Part shown: positions 53,528 through 61,655 of the stretch, one piece after another
Layout: every line of letters starts with the position of its first letter
Position numbering within the stretch: position 1 is the stretch's first letter
Assembly (NCBI RefSeq): GCF_029278605.1
Contig: NZ_CP119573.1
Location: 806,001 to 870,000, forward strand
Source of the DNA: Cupriavidus sp. WKF15
GTDB taxonomy: Bacteria; Pseudomonadota; Gammaproteobacteria; Burkholderiales; Burkholderiaceae
Direction of reading: 5' to 3'
DNA: 64,000 nucleotides
The notes under the pieces: generated by a model
What the model was told of the DNA's origin: nothing
The model's input: the letters and a program-made list of their open reading frames with translations, nothing else
The model's database searches: none
Made by a program: the position numbers and the translations under genes

Positions 53528-54385
53528 CTAATGCAAATGCCGCAACTTCTCCGGATTGCGCACCACATAAATCGCCGCGATCTTGCCGTCCTCAATCTCC
53601 AGCGCCGTCGTTTGCAACTCTCCATCCGACTCCAGCGTGACAAAGCCAGGCAGGCCATTGATAAACACCGCGCGCACGAAGGTCGAGCCCAGCTTCTGAA
53701 AGAGCTTCGACAGCTGCGCATGCACGCGCATCACCTCGTCGAAGCCAAGCACAGGGTGGCCGATTGCCGGGCGCTTGCCGCCGCCGTCCGCATGCAGGCT
53801 CACGTCGGCGGCCAGCATGGCGCCGAGCGCGCTCATGTCGCCGCTGCGTGATGCGTCGAAGAACGCCTTGGCGAGTTCGAGACCACGCTCCTTTTCGACC
53901 TGGAAACGCGGGCGCGATTCCCGTACATGGGTACGCGCCCGCGCCGCGAGCTGGCGGCACGCGGCCGGCTCGCGCTGGATGGTCTTGGCGACTTCGTCGA
54001 ACTCCAGCCCGAAGACATCGTGCAGCAGGAACGCCGCGCGCTCGAGCGGCGACAGGCGTTCGAGCGCTAGCATCAGCGGCAGCGTGACGTCTTCCTGCTC
54101 GTCTTCCTCGAGCACGGGATCGGGCAGCCACGGCCCGATGTAGGTCTCGCGCTGGTGCCGCGCGGACTTGAGCTGGTCCAGGCACATCCGCATGACCATG
54201 CGGCGCAGGAACGCCTCGGCCACGCGCACCTCGGCGCGTTCGGCGTTCACCCAGCGGATATAGGCGTCCTGCACGATGTCCTCGGCATCCGCGACGGAAC
54301 CGAGCATCCGGTACGCGACCCGGATCAGCTTGCGCCGCAGCGGCTCGAAGCTCGCCGCGGCATCCGTGAGGTTGGCGTCCGTCAT
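53528..54385 (-). CDS. ECF41-type RNA polymerase sigma factor (SigJ-like)
   Basis: A 285-aa extracytoplasmic-function sigma factor with a C-terminal SnoaL-like domain. Sigma region 2 has RVAYRMLGSVADAEDIVQDAYIRW and region 4 has ALERLSPLERAAFLLHDVFGLEFDEVAK. The linker contains YIGPWLPDP and the C-terminal domain contains DGGGKRPA and NPEKLRHL, the three landmarks of the ECF41 group. ATG at 54385 overlaps the stop of the upstream gene (ATGA). It is likely regulated through its own C-terminal domain without a membrane anti-sigma factor. Confidence 0.92.
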   Translation of the reverse strand: MTDANLTDAAASFEPLRRKLIRVAYRMLGSVADAEDIVQDAYIRWVNAERAEVRVAEAFLRRMVMRMCLDQLKSARHQRETYIGPWLPDPVLEEDEQEDVTLPLMLALERLSPLERAAFLLHDVFGLEFDEVAKTIQREPAACRQLAARARTHVRESRPRFQVEKERGLELAKAFFDASRSGDMSALGAMLAADVSLHADGGGKRPAIGHPVLGFDEVMRVHAQLSKLFQKLGSTFVRAVFINGLPGFVTLESDGELQTTALEIEDGKIAAIYVVRNPEKLRHLH

Positions 54386-54855
54386 CCGGCAAAGGCCTTG
54401 GCCGCCGCCTTCGCCGCCGCCGGATCGACCCACAGGCCGAAGCCGACCGCGAGGCGGTTCCAGCCGTTGATGACATTGATCATGAGCGTGAGCTTCACCT
54501 GCTCTTCCCTGGAAAAATGGTCATTGAGCGCCGTGCGGGCGCTGTCGAGCGCATGGCCTTCGGACAAGCGGGTCAGCGCCTCTGTCCAGCCGAGCGCCGC
54601 ACGTTCGCGGTCGGTGTAGCAAGGCGCCTCGCGCCAGGCGGACAGCAGGTAAAGGCGCTGCTCGGTTTCGCCCCTCTCGCGGGCGTCCGCGGCATGCATG
54701 TTAATGCAGTTCGCGCAGGCGTTTATCTGCGAGGCGCGCACTTCGACCAGCGAGACAAGGCTCGGCTCAAGGCTGCCCGCCACGGCGAGCGATGTGCCCA
54801 TCCAGGACTTCATCTGGGCGGGGGCGGCGGCAAACGGGTCGAGCTTGGCAGTCAT
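54382..54855 (-). CDS. Carboxymuconolactone decarboxylase/AhpD-like protein
   Basis: A 157-aa protein with the AhpD-core motif CANCINMHAADARERGE (C-x-x-C and His) in the middle, followed by LYLLSAWREAPCYTDRERAALGWTEALTRL. This family is the usual genomic partner and target of ECF41 sigma factors. The start at 54855 follows AAAGGAG. Translationally coupled to the sigma gene by a 4-base overlap. Likely acts as a peroxidase-like or thiol redox protein; the in vivo substrate is unknown. Confidence 0.92.
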   Translation of the reverse strand: MTAKLDPFAAAPAQMKSWMGTSLAVAGSLEPSLVSLVEVRASQINACANCINMHAADARERGETEQRLYLLSAWREAPCYTDRERAALGWTEALTRLSEGHALDSARTALNDHFSREEQVKLTLMINVINGWNRLAVGFGLWVDPAAAKAAAKAFAG

Positions 54856-54887
54856 GTTGAATCTCCTTTCAAGGGTTACGACGACAT

Positions 54888-54914
54888 GACGAGCCAGCCC
54901 CCGCGGGTGTGACA
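54888..54914 (-). promoter_or_regulatory. ECF41 promoter upstream of the CMD/sigma operon
   Basis: On the - strand TGTCACA (54914-54908) and CGTC (54891-54888) are separated by exactly 16 bases. This matches the described ECF41 promoter consensus TGTCACA-N16-CGTC as I recall it. It lies 33 bases upstream of the AhpD-like start, so the sigma factor probably autoregulates its own operon. Confidence 0.85.
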
Positions 54915-55050
54915 TCGGCGAAGAAATATTTTTCCGGACCCCACTTTTCCCCTCTTCAGGGCGGTCGGATTCGATGGCCGGCACCATCGGCCGTCGCGTT
55001 TTGGGCGGGAACCGGCTCGAACCGGCGCAAGACGCCGCGCGTGCCGCCAG

Positions 55051-55815
55051 CTAGCGGGGCAGGGACTCCTGCAAGCCAAGCAGGTTCTGCGGCGCTACGC
55101 GGATCAGCCCGCCCCGCGGGCTGTCGATATCGGCGATCAGCGCGAGCGAAAGCGCCACCGTCAGGGGCATGATCAGAAGCAGCCCGATCCGCGCCCGCGC
55201 GGTCCTGGCCCCGTAGCCCTGCATTACGCTGCTGAACACGGCGATGGCGATCATCAAGCCCCAGGCCGCCACCGGAATGCGGTTTCGCCATGCCGCTTCC
55301 GCATACCCTTGCGAGTTGATCACGTCATTCATGCCGCCGACCACCAGCCCGGTGATCGGGGTTGGCGTCTTCCGCGCGGCGTCGCGCGTGACCTTCCACA
55401 TCTCGTCTTGCAGCTGGGCGGTGGCGGCGCCGATTTCCTGCAAGTCCTGTCCGCCGCGCGCCACGTAGTAGCGAATGCGTTGGTCCAGATAGCGGGCCAG
55501 CAGTTTCCTGGCCTTGTCGCCGCTTTCCGGCTCCATCAGGTCGGCCCGAAGGTATTCGGTGCCGATAGCGTTGGCTTCCTCTTCTTCCAGGTTCTTGCGT
55601 TGGTCGTAGCGCCCCACCGCCATCGACAAGGTAAAGCCGATCAGCAGGGCCAGCAGTGTCAGCGTGGCGCCCTGGACGATGCTGAAGTCTTCGCGGCTTT
55701 CGTCGGCAATGGGCCTGATGCGGCGCAGCACCAGCGCGCCGGCAGCCGTAGCCATGGCCAGCAGGACCAGCAACAGGACGAAGAGGATGGCCGGATATCG
55801 CAAGAGCTGGCTCAT
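55051..55815 (-). CDS. DUF4239-like membrane protein
   Basis: A 254-aa protein with an N-terminal membrane segment (ILFVLLLVLLAMATAAGALVL), a second at about residues 65-80 (LTLLALLIGFTLSMAVGRYDQRK), a cytosolic or periplasmic helical stretch rich in Glu and Arg, and two C-terminal membrane segments. The GATLTLLALLIGFTLSMAVGRYD motif followed by EEEANAIGTEYLRA is typical of the DUF4239/bestrophin-like group. ATG at 55815 is the likely start, though the ribosome binding site is weak. Function unknown. Confidence 0.85.
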   Translation of the reverse strand: MSQLLRYPAILFVLLLVLLAMATAAGALVLRRIRPIADESREDFSIVQGATLTLLALLIGFTLSMAVGRYDQRKNLEEEEANAIGTEYLRADLMEPESGDKARKLLARYLDQRIRYYVARGGQDLQEIGAATAQLQDEMWKVTRDAARKTPTPITGLVVGGMNDVINSQGYAEAAWRNRIPVAAWGLMIAIAVFSSVMQGYGARTARARIGLLLIMPLTVALSLALIADIDSPRGGLIRVAPQNLLGLQESLPR

Positions 55816-55945
55816 ATCAACCCAGAAGGAGGAAGGCGTGAGCCGGACTTTCACGGCGAGGCGGGAACGAACCGGCTCCGCAATGCGGCACGGTCATTCT
55901 ATGGACACTCGCTTCGGCCAGGGCGGTGCCACGAAAATTTTCAGT

Positions 55946-55971
55946 GTCAAAGCTAAGTTGAAATGTCCGGG
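55946..55971 (+). repeat. Terminal inverted repeat, left end of the IS1202-group element
   Basis: TGTCAAAGC-TAAGTTGAAATGTCCGG, paired with the right end. A sub-terminal repeat AAAGTTGAAATGTCCGG follows at 55979-55995. Confidence 0.8.
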
Positions 55972-56139
55972 CGCCAGCAAAGTTGAAATGTCCGGTTGTC
56001 CGGCGTCTTTTCAGCTTGTTTGTTCAGTCTTTTGAGGTTCCCGTAGGGCGGTGGTGCTGGCCTGACACGACGGAGTCCAGCTCAGGGTGGGGCTGTCATT
56101 CCAGCAGGGCGGATTTGAATTCCCAGGAGTAAGCGGAAA

Positions 56140-57540
56140 TCAGTTCTCAGTTCCGTTAAGCGGCCACGGTTGCTGCTGTAAGCGTTTTAGCGCTTCCAAC
56201 ATGTCGTTCTGATCCAGCGAGCGCTGTGACTTCTTGCCTGGCGGTCGCCCACGCTTGCGGACAACGCCTTCGGTGGCAGGCAAAGAGAGAGATCGCGTGT
56301 TGTCGCGTTTCTCCTGAACGTACTGCGCCAGTTGCAATACGTGCCCCAGCCGCTTGTTATCCACGATTGCCCCCTGATCGACTTCCGACAGCTTGTCGTA
56401 GATGGTGTAGGGCAGGGCGACGCCATTCGCGCGTGGCTCGATCCTGCCGTCGGGGTAGTGGTAGACGTCGATATAGCGACCGGCGAGCTTGCGGTGCTCG
56501 GGTGTATCTGCCAGCAGGTAGAGCATCTTGTCGTACTGGATCGTCAGGCTCTTCGAGACGCAGCGTGGTTCGCGCCAGGCGAAGATCAGATCCAGGTTCT
56601 CATCCGGTCGCAGCGGACGATGCGCGTTATGGCTGTTACGCGGGACCTTGGCGAAGCGCGCGTTGTAGTCCGCGATGAATTCGGGCATGAAGGCGTTGGC
56701 AGCTTCCATGGTGCTGATATTGCGAAGGCGCAGCTCCTTGACCAAGCGGTCCTGCAACGTCAGGTGGGTCCGTTCGACGCGGCCCTTGGCCTGGCTGCTG
56801 TTGGCGCAGATGCCCTCGATGTTCAGCTCGAACAAGGCCCGGGAAAACTGGGTATGGCCATCGCCGCCGGTGGCATTCGGCTTGTTGACCCGGAAGACGC
56901 TGGCCTTGTCGCTGTAAAACGCCACCGGCTTGCCATGGCGCTCCAGGTAGGCGCGAGTTGCAGCGAAGTATGTGAACGTGGCCTCGGAATGGGTAAAGCG
57001 CAGTTCCATGATCCGGCTGGTGGCGTCGTCGACATAGACCAGCAGCGTGCAGGCCGCAGCGCGCTCCTCAAACCAGCGGTGATCGCAGCCGTCGATCTGA
57101 ATCAGCTCGCCATAGCAGGCACGGCGGTTGCGCGGCTGGTAGACCTTCGGCGGCCGCTGTTTGCGCGGTATCCAAAGCCCAGATGCCGTCATCAGGCGGC
57201 GGATCGTTTCCTTGGACAACGTGAGTCCATGGCGTTCGCGGAGCTTCTCGCAGGCCAGCGTCGGCCCGAAGTCGGCGTAGTGTTCCCGGATCAGGCCCAG
57301 CGCCGCGGCTTCGCGGTCGGCCGACAGCCGGTTGTTGCTCGGACGGCCGCGCTTGCGGGTCACGAGTCCCGACGGACCTTCTTGCCGGTAGCGCTCCAGC
57401 AACCGCCGCAACTGCCGGTCCGTGATCTCCAATCGTTCTGCGGCCACACCGGGCCGTAACTGACCATCCACAACCGCCTGGACGGTCTTGAGCCTGTCTA
57501 ACTCATGCATGCTGACTGTAATGACCTCGGATTTAGCCAT
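56140..57540 (-). CDS. ISNCY/IS1202-group transposase
   Basis: A 466-aa DDE transposase. An N-terminal HTH region (ITDRQLRRLLERYRQEGPSGLVTRKRGRPSNNR) is followed by the RNase H-like core with IQIDGCDHRWFEE (first Asp), a second region around FYSDKASVFRVNK and the Glu region NSSQAKGRVERTH. The C-terminus ends with a basic RKRGRPPGKKSQ tail. The GRPSNNR and KGRVERTH blocks are characteristic of the IS1202 group. Full length within its element. Confidence 0.92.
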   Translation of the reverse strand: MAKSEVITVSMHELDRLKTVQAVVDGQLRPGVAAERLEITDRQLRRLLERYRQEGPSGLVTRKRGRPSNNRLSADREAAALGLIREHYADFGPTLACEKLRERHGLTLSKETIRRLMTASGLWIPRKQRPPKVYQPRNRRACYGELIQIDGCDHRWFEERAAACTLLVYVDDATSRIMELRFTHSEATFTYFAATRAYLERHGKPVAFYSDKASVFRVNKPNATGGDGHTQFSRALFELNIEGICANSSQAKGRVERTHLTLQDRLVKELRLRNISTMEAANAFMPEFIADYNARFAKVPRNSHNAHRPLRPDENLDLIFAWREPRCVSKSLTIQYDKMLYLLADTPEHRKLAGRYIDVYHYPDGRIEPRANGVALPYTIYDKLSEVDQGAIVDNKRLGHVLQLAQYVQEKRDNTRSLSLPATEGVVRKRGRPPGKKSQRSLDQNDMLEALKRLQQQPWPLNGTEN

Positions 57541-57625
57541 CCTCTGGCGTCTCCATCGTGTTCAACCGGGGCAGGCTAAATAACACGAATGGACCGCTCA
57601 GGCGGACATTTGAACTTTGCCAAAA

Positions 57626-57651
57626 CCGGACATTACAACTTTGCCGCTACA
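57626..57651 (-). repeat. Terminal inverted repeat, right end of the IS1202-group element
   Basis: Reverse complement TGTAGCGG-CAAAGTTGTAATGTCCGG, matching 55946-55971. A sub-terminal copy CAAAGTTCAAATGTCCG lies just inside. Confidence 0.8.
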
Positions 57652-57656
57652 TTCAG

Positions 57657-57880
57657 TCCTTGGAAAAAATCATTTATGTCCACGACGCATGCTCGGTCGA
57701 GCGGTCTGCCGGCGCGCAGGGCGGTAAAGAGTCTGGCGTGCTACTGCCCGGCACCGGCGATTGCGGCAGCGGTGGCCGAGCAGCTTCGCTGTCGATAGTG
57801 GCGATCCGCGCCTCTATCAGGCGAAATCCGGCGGACGAAACCGGGTCATTGCAACCCGGCCACGCACAGGCAGCGCCATC
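57657..57880 (+). pseudogene. Decayed diguanylate cyclase (GGDEF) remnant
   Basis: Translation in shifting frames gives LEKIIYVHDA (cf. the FKxxND-x-HGH region), then GGKESGVLLPGTGD in place of the GGEEF active-site motif, then AAAVAEQLRCR, and later RLYQAKSGGRNRV, the C-terminal ALYxAK-x-GRNRV of GGDEF domains. The intervening parts are deleted and at least two frameshifts separate the blocks. It lies directly beside the IS1202-group element. Non-functional. Confidence 0.75.
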
Positions 57881-57884
57881 AACG

Positions 57885-58376
57885 CTACGTCGGGCTGCGT
57901 CCCGCGCGGGCCGCCTCGATCGCGGCGATGTCGATCTTGGTCATGCTCATCATCGCTTCAAACGCGCGCTTGGCCGCGGCGCGATCGGGGTCGGTGTAGG
58001 CCGCGGTGAGCGCGCGCGGGGTGATCTGCCACGACAGTCCCCACCGGTCCTTGCACCAGCCACAGGCACTCTCCTGGCCACCGTTGCCGACGATCGCATT
58101 CCACAGGCGATCGGTTTCAGCCTGGTCGTCGGTGGCGATCTGGAACGAGAATGCCTCGGAGTGCTTGAAATGCGGGCCGCCGTTCAGCCCCAGGCAGGGA
58201 ATGCCGGCGACGGTGAACTCGACGGTCAGCACATCGCCCTCCTTGCCGTCGGGATAGTCGCCCGGGGCACGGTGCACAGCCTGGACCGCACTGTCTGGAA
58301 ATGTCTTGGCGTAGAAGTTCGCGGCGTCGAGCGCATCACCGTCATACCACAGGCAGATCGTGTTCTTGCTGGTCAT
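57885..58376 (-). CDS. VOC-family protein (PhnB/3-demethylubiquinone-like)
   Basis: A 163-aa vicinal-oxygen-chelate fold protein starting TICLWYDGDALDAANFYAKTFPDS. The VEFTVAGIPCLGLNGGPHFKHSEAFSFQI stretch and the CGWCKDRWGLSWQITPRAL stretch are typical of the PhnB-like group. Metal ligands are the usual His/Glu positions. A role in resistance, or as a glyoxalase-like protein, is not proven. No operon partners. Confidence 0.92.
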   Translation of the reverse strand: MTSKNTICLWYDGDALDAANFYAKTFPDSAVQAVHRAPGDYPDGKEGDVLTVEFTVAGIPCLGLNGGPHFKHSEAFSFQIATDDQAETDRLWNAIVGNGGQESACGWCKDRWGLSWQITPRALTAAYTDPDRAAAKRAFEAMMSMTKIDIAAIEAARAGRSPT

Positions 58377-58662
58377 CTGTGTCTCCTGAAGGGTCGAATA
58401 CCGGCATCGCAGCCGTCCGACAATGCGGATTGTCCACTTTCCGACGGGCCCGGTCAGCCGGATATGGCGGATGCAGCCGAAGGGTCCGGGTCTACATAGG
58501 GCAGGCCGGGAACGTTTCAGTTCCGCGTTGATTGCGGCCCGACCCGGATGACGTGCAGCTTTCTTCCCTTGCAGGGGTCGGAGACCGCGCGCAGTACTGC
58601 GAGCGCGCGCTGGAAGGGGGACGGGCGCGGCGTCATGTCCTGGCGCTTAAGCGGGGATCCGG

Positions 58663-59865
58663 TCAGCCATGCTGCTTCGCCCCGAGCGTGTCGCGCTTGA
58701 TCTTCTTCGCGAGCGACCACTTGTGGACTTCGGTGGGGCCGTCATAGATGCGGAACGCGCGCAGTTCACGGAAGGCCTGCTCGACGATCGTGTCGCGCGC
58801 CACGCCGTTGCCGCCCAGGATCTGCACGCAGCGGTCGGCGACGCGGAACAGCGCTTCCGACACGGCCACCTTGGCCATCGAACTTTCGCTGGTGCCCGCC
58901 GATCCCGTGTCGAGCACGCCCGCGCACCAGTCGATCATCAGCGCCGCCTGCTGCAGGTCGATCAGGTTCTCCGCGAGCATGAAGCCGACGCCCTCGTGGT
59001 CGATCAGCAGCTTGCCGAACGCCTTGCGCGTGGTGGCGTAGGCCCGTGCGATCTCGTCCGCGCGCGTGACCGTACCGAACCAGCGCATGCAATGCGACAG
59101 CCGCGCCGGCGACAACCGTACCTGCGCATAGCGGAAGCCTTCGTCGACTTCGCCGAGCACCTGGCTGGCCGGCACGCGCAGGTTGTCGATCACGACCAGC
59201 GCATGGCCGCCCGGCATCGAGCTGTCGATGGTGTCGAGGATGCGCTCGGTGCGAATGGCGGGGTGGGGCAGGTCGACCAGGAACATCGTCGCCTGCGCGC
59301 GCTCGCCGTCGCCGGTACGCGCCATGATGATGCCGACCTTTGCGCCTTCCGCGCCGGTAATGAACTTCTTGCGGCCATTGAGCACCCAGTCGTCGCCGTC
59401 GCGAACCGCGGTGGTACTCAGCATCGACGGATCCGATCCTGCGCCGCCTTCCTCCGCGGGTTCGGTCATGAAGAACGCCGAGCGCGCGTCGCCGCGCACG
59501 ATCGGGTCAAGGAAGCGCGCCTTCTGCGCGGCGGATGCCACCTTGCCGAGCAGGAACATATTGCCCTCGTCGGGCGCCATGGTATTGACGGCGACCGGGC
59601 CGAGCGGCGACAGGCCCGAGCGCTTGAGCACGGCGGCCGTTTCGCGCTGGTCCAGGTGGCTGCCGTCGGCCAGGATATGCGGCGTCATGACGCCTGCCGC
59701 GCGGGCCTTGGCGCGCAGTTCCTCGACCAGTTCGGCGGTGGGGCCATGCGCGGTGCAGCGCGGATCCCGCTCGTAAGGCGCCACGACATCGCGCACGAAT
59801 CGCTCGACGCGGTCCGCGATCTGCTCGCTTCGTTCGGTGGGACAGGGTGTAAACATGGGTGCCAT
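58663..59865 (-). CDS. Acyl-CoA dehydrogenase
   Basis: A 400-aa FAD-dependent acyl-CoA dehydrogenase. Motifs: SAFFMTEPAEEGGAGSDPSMLSTTAVRDGDDWVLNGRKKFITGAEGAKVG in the middle domain, then RAYATTRKAFGKLLIDHEGVGFMLAENLIDLQ and the catalytic-region ILGGNGVARDTIVEQAFRELRAFRIYDGPTEVHKWSLAKKI. Similar in size and C-terminal signature to the ACAD10/11-like branch. It starts 4 bases after the SDR stop, so it follows the SDR gene in one operon divergent from a GntR regulator. Confidence 0.95.
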   Translation of the reverse strand: MAPMFTPCPTERSEQIADRVERFVRDVVAPYERDPRCTAHGPTAELVEELRAKARAAGVMTPHILADGSHLDQRETAAVLKRSGLSPLGPVAVNTMAPDEGNMFLLGKVASAAQKARFLDPIVRGDARSAFFMTEPAEEGGAGSDPSMLSTTAVRDGDDWVLNGRKKFITGAEGAKVGIIMARTGDGERAQATMFLVDLPHPAIRTERILDTIDSSMPGGHALVVIDNLRVPASQVLGEVDEGFRYAQVRLSPARLSHCMRWFGTVTRADEIARAYATTRKAFGKLLIDHEGVGFMLAENLIDLQQAALMIDWCAGVLDTGSAGTSESSMAKVAVSEALFRVADRCVQILGGNGVARDTIVEQAFRELRAFRIYDGPTEVHKWSLAKKIKRDTLGAKQHG

Positions 59866-59869
59866 TCCC

Positions 59870-60622
59870 TCAGAGTGTGTTGACCAGGTGGCCGCCGTCG
59901 ACGGCCAGTACGGCGCCCGTCATGTAGCGCGAGGCATCGGACGCGAGCAGCAGCAGCGGCCCGTCCAGGTCCTCGAGCTGTCCGAGACGGCGCTGCGGAA
60001 TGCGGCGGATCAGCGCCTTGCCGGCGTCGGTCTGCCAGAAGTCGCGGTTGAGTTCGGTATCGATGTACCCGGGGGCGATGGCATTCACGCGAATGCCATG
60101 GCGCGCCCATTCCAGTGCGAGCGTCTTCGTCAGTTGCACGACGCCCGCCTTGGACACCGCATAGGACACCACGCCACCAGCCTGCCGCAGCCCCAGGATC
60201 GACGCCACGTTGATGATGCTGCCGCCACCGCGTTCGCGCATGCCCGGGGCCAGTGCCTGCGCCAGGAAGAACATGCCTTTGAGGTTGGTGTCGAGCACCG
60301 CATCCCAGTCTTCCTCGGTATGCGTGAAGGCCGGCGCTTCACGTACCAGCCCCGCGTTGTTGACCAGGATGTCGATGGGCCCCGCGGTGTCCACCAGTGC
60401 GGCGCGGGAAGCGGCGCTGGTCACGTCGAGCGCCACGCAGTGCGCGCGCCCGAATTGTTCCACCTGCTTCGCCACCGCTTGCAGCGCATCGGTGCGCCGT
60501 GCCGCCAGCACCACTTCGACGCCGTGCGCGGCCAGCCGTTGCGCAAAGTGCGCTCCCAGCCCGCTCGATGCCCCCGTGACCAGCGCCCGCTTGCCAGCCA
60601 GGCCAGGCAACGTCTCCCCCAT
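59870..60622 (-). CDS. SDR-family oxidoreductase (3-oxoacyl-reductase-like)
   Basis: A 250-aa classical short-chain dehydrogenase. TGASSGLG (about residues 17-24), NNAGLVREAP, and the active site with Y-A-V-S-K (YAVSKAGVVQLTKTLALEWARHGIRVNAIAPGYIDTELN). The start at 60622 uses GGAGA with 6-base spacing; an ATG at 60634 is just upstream. First gene of a two-gene operon with the acyl-CoA dehydrogenase. A hydroxyacyl-CoA or related alcohol is a likely substrate. Confidence 0.94.
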   Translation of the reverse strand: MGETLPGLAGKRALVTGASSGLGAHFAQRLAAHGVEVVLAARRTDALQAVAKQVEQFGRAHCVALDVTSAASRAALVDTAGPIDILVNNAGLVREAPAFTHTEEDWDAVLDTNLKGMFFLAQALAPGMRERGGGSIINVASILGLRQAGGVVSYAVSKAGVVQLTKTLALEWARHGIRVNAIAPGYIDTELNRDFWQTDAGKALIRRIPQRRLGQLEDLDGPLLLLASDASRYMTGAVLAVDGGHLVNTL

Positions 60623-60661
60623 CGGTATCTCCATCCGTTTGCATAACAGGACCGGATTGTA

Positions 60662-60675
60662 GGATGATTTCATCC
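60662..60675. promoter_or_regulatory. Palindrome between divergent SDR and GntR genes
   Basis: GGATGA-TT-TCATCC is a perfect 14-base dyad in the 76-base gap between the two divergent starts (60622 and 60699). Likely operator for the GntR regulator. Confidence 0.55.
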
Positions 60676-60698
60676 CATGTCAACGGTGTCGAACCCTG

Positions 60699-61442
60699 AT
60701 GTCCGGCCAATCCATTAGAATCGCGCCCGTGCCAAGAACGACCTCTCCCTCCCCTGAAATGTCCAGCGATACGTCCGTTGCGTCCGGCCTGGCGGGCCGC
60801 AGTGCGTCCGACACGGTGTTCTTCGGGATCGTGAACGGCCTGGAGCTGGGCGGTTTCGCGCCCGGCCAGCGGCTGGTCGAAACCGACCTGGTGGCGCATT
60901 TCGGCGTCGGCCGCAATTCCGTGCGCGAGGCGCTGCAGCGGCTGGCTGCCGAGGGCATCGTCGACCTCCCGCGCCATCGCGGCGCGATCATCCGCCGGCT
61001 GAGCCTGCAGGAAACCCTGGACGTGCTGGATGTCGCGGAGCGCATGACCGGACTGCTCGCGCGCGCCGCCACGCGCGGCCGCGGCAACCGCGGACTGGCG
61101 CAGGCGTTGCGCGCTTCGGTACAGGGACTGGTCGCGGCGGAGAAGGCCCATGACGTGGAGGCCTTTTCGAGCACTCGGCGGCACTTCTATCGGACGCTGC
61201 TTGAAATGGGCGACAACCGCGAATTACGGCGTCTGTTTCCGACCATCCACATGCCGATCGTGCACGCGCAGCACCGGCTCGCTTCGCTGCCGCGCATGCG
61301 CCTGGACGACTACCGCCGCATCGCCACGGCCGTGCTTGCCGGCGACCCCGATGCGGCCGAGGCGGCCGGCGCGGCGCACGTGCAGAACGTGCGCAGTGCG
61401 ATCCTGGAGAGGCAGCCGGCTGAGATGGCCGGCCAGGACTGA
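60699..61442 (+). CDS. GntR-family (FadR-like) transcriptional regulator
   Basis: A 247-aa GntR regulator. The winged HTH part has PGQRLVETDLVAHFGVGRNSVREALQRLAAEGIVDLPRHRGAII; the C-terminal FCD domain follows, with AFSSTRRHFYRTLLEMGDNREL and a late His in HMPIVHAQH. It is divergent from the SDR/acyl-CoA dehydrogenase operon and probably represses it in the absence of an acyl-CoA-type ligand. The start has an unclear ribosome binding site. Confidence 0.9.
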   Translation: MSGQSIRIAPVPRTTSPSPEMSSDTSVASGLAGRSASDTVFFGIVNGLELGGFAPGQRLVETDLVAHFGVGRNSVREALQRLAAEGIVDLPRHRGAIIRRLSLQETLDVLDVAERMTGLLARAATRGRGNRGLAQALRASVQGLVAAEKAHDVEAFSSTRRHFYRTLLEMGDNRELRRLFPTIHMPIVHAQHRLASLPRMRLDDYRRIATAVLAGDPDAAEAAGAAHVQNVRSAILERQPAEMAGQD

Positions 61443-61655
61443 ATGCTTCGGGTTGAAGCGAGCCGGCTTCATTAACCTTGATGAGTTATGGGCAAGGCCA
61501 GGCGCAGCCCGCATACTAGCCCCGCATCCAGGAAGCGCCCACGGGCGCGCTCTTGTCCAACACGAGAGACATTCGCTGCAACTTCAGTCATCCGACGGCA
61601 GCCGGTACGAAGGCAGTGTGGACCGCGCCGCCGCACGTTTCCGCGGGGGAGGGTT

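Larger units (their letters stand above)
55946..57651 (-). mobile_element. Complete IS1202-group (ISNCY) insertion sequence
   Basis: A 1706-bp element with 26-base terminal inverted repeats starting TGT: left 55946-55971, right 57626-57651 in reverse complement, about 19 of 26 matching and sharing AAGTTG and AATGTCCGG. Inside each end a second copy of the AAGTTGAAATGTCC-type motif lies about 27 bases in, as expected for transposase sites. It is flanked by a 5-bp direct repeat TTCAG at 55941-55945 and 57652-57656. Short duplications are described for one IS1202 subgroup, from memory. The transposase is intact. Confidence 0.85.
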
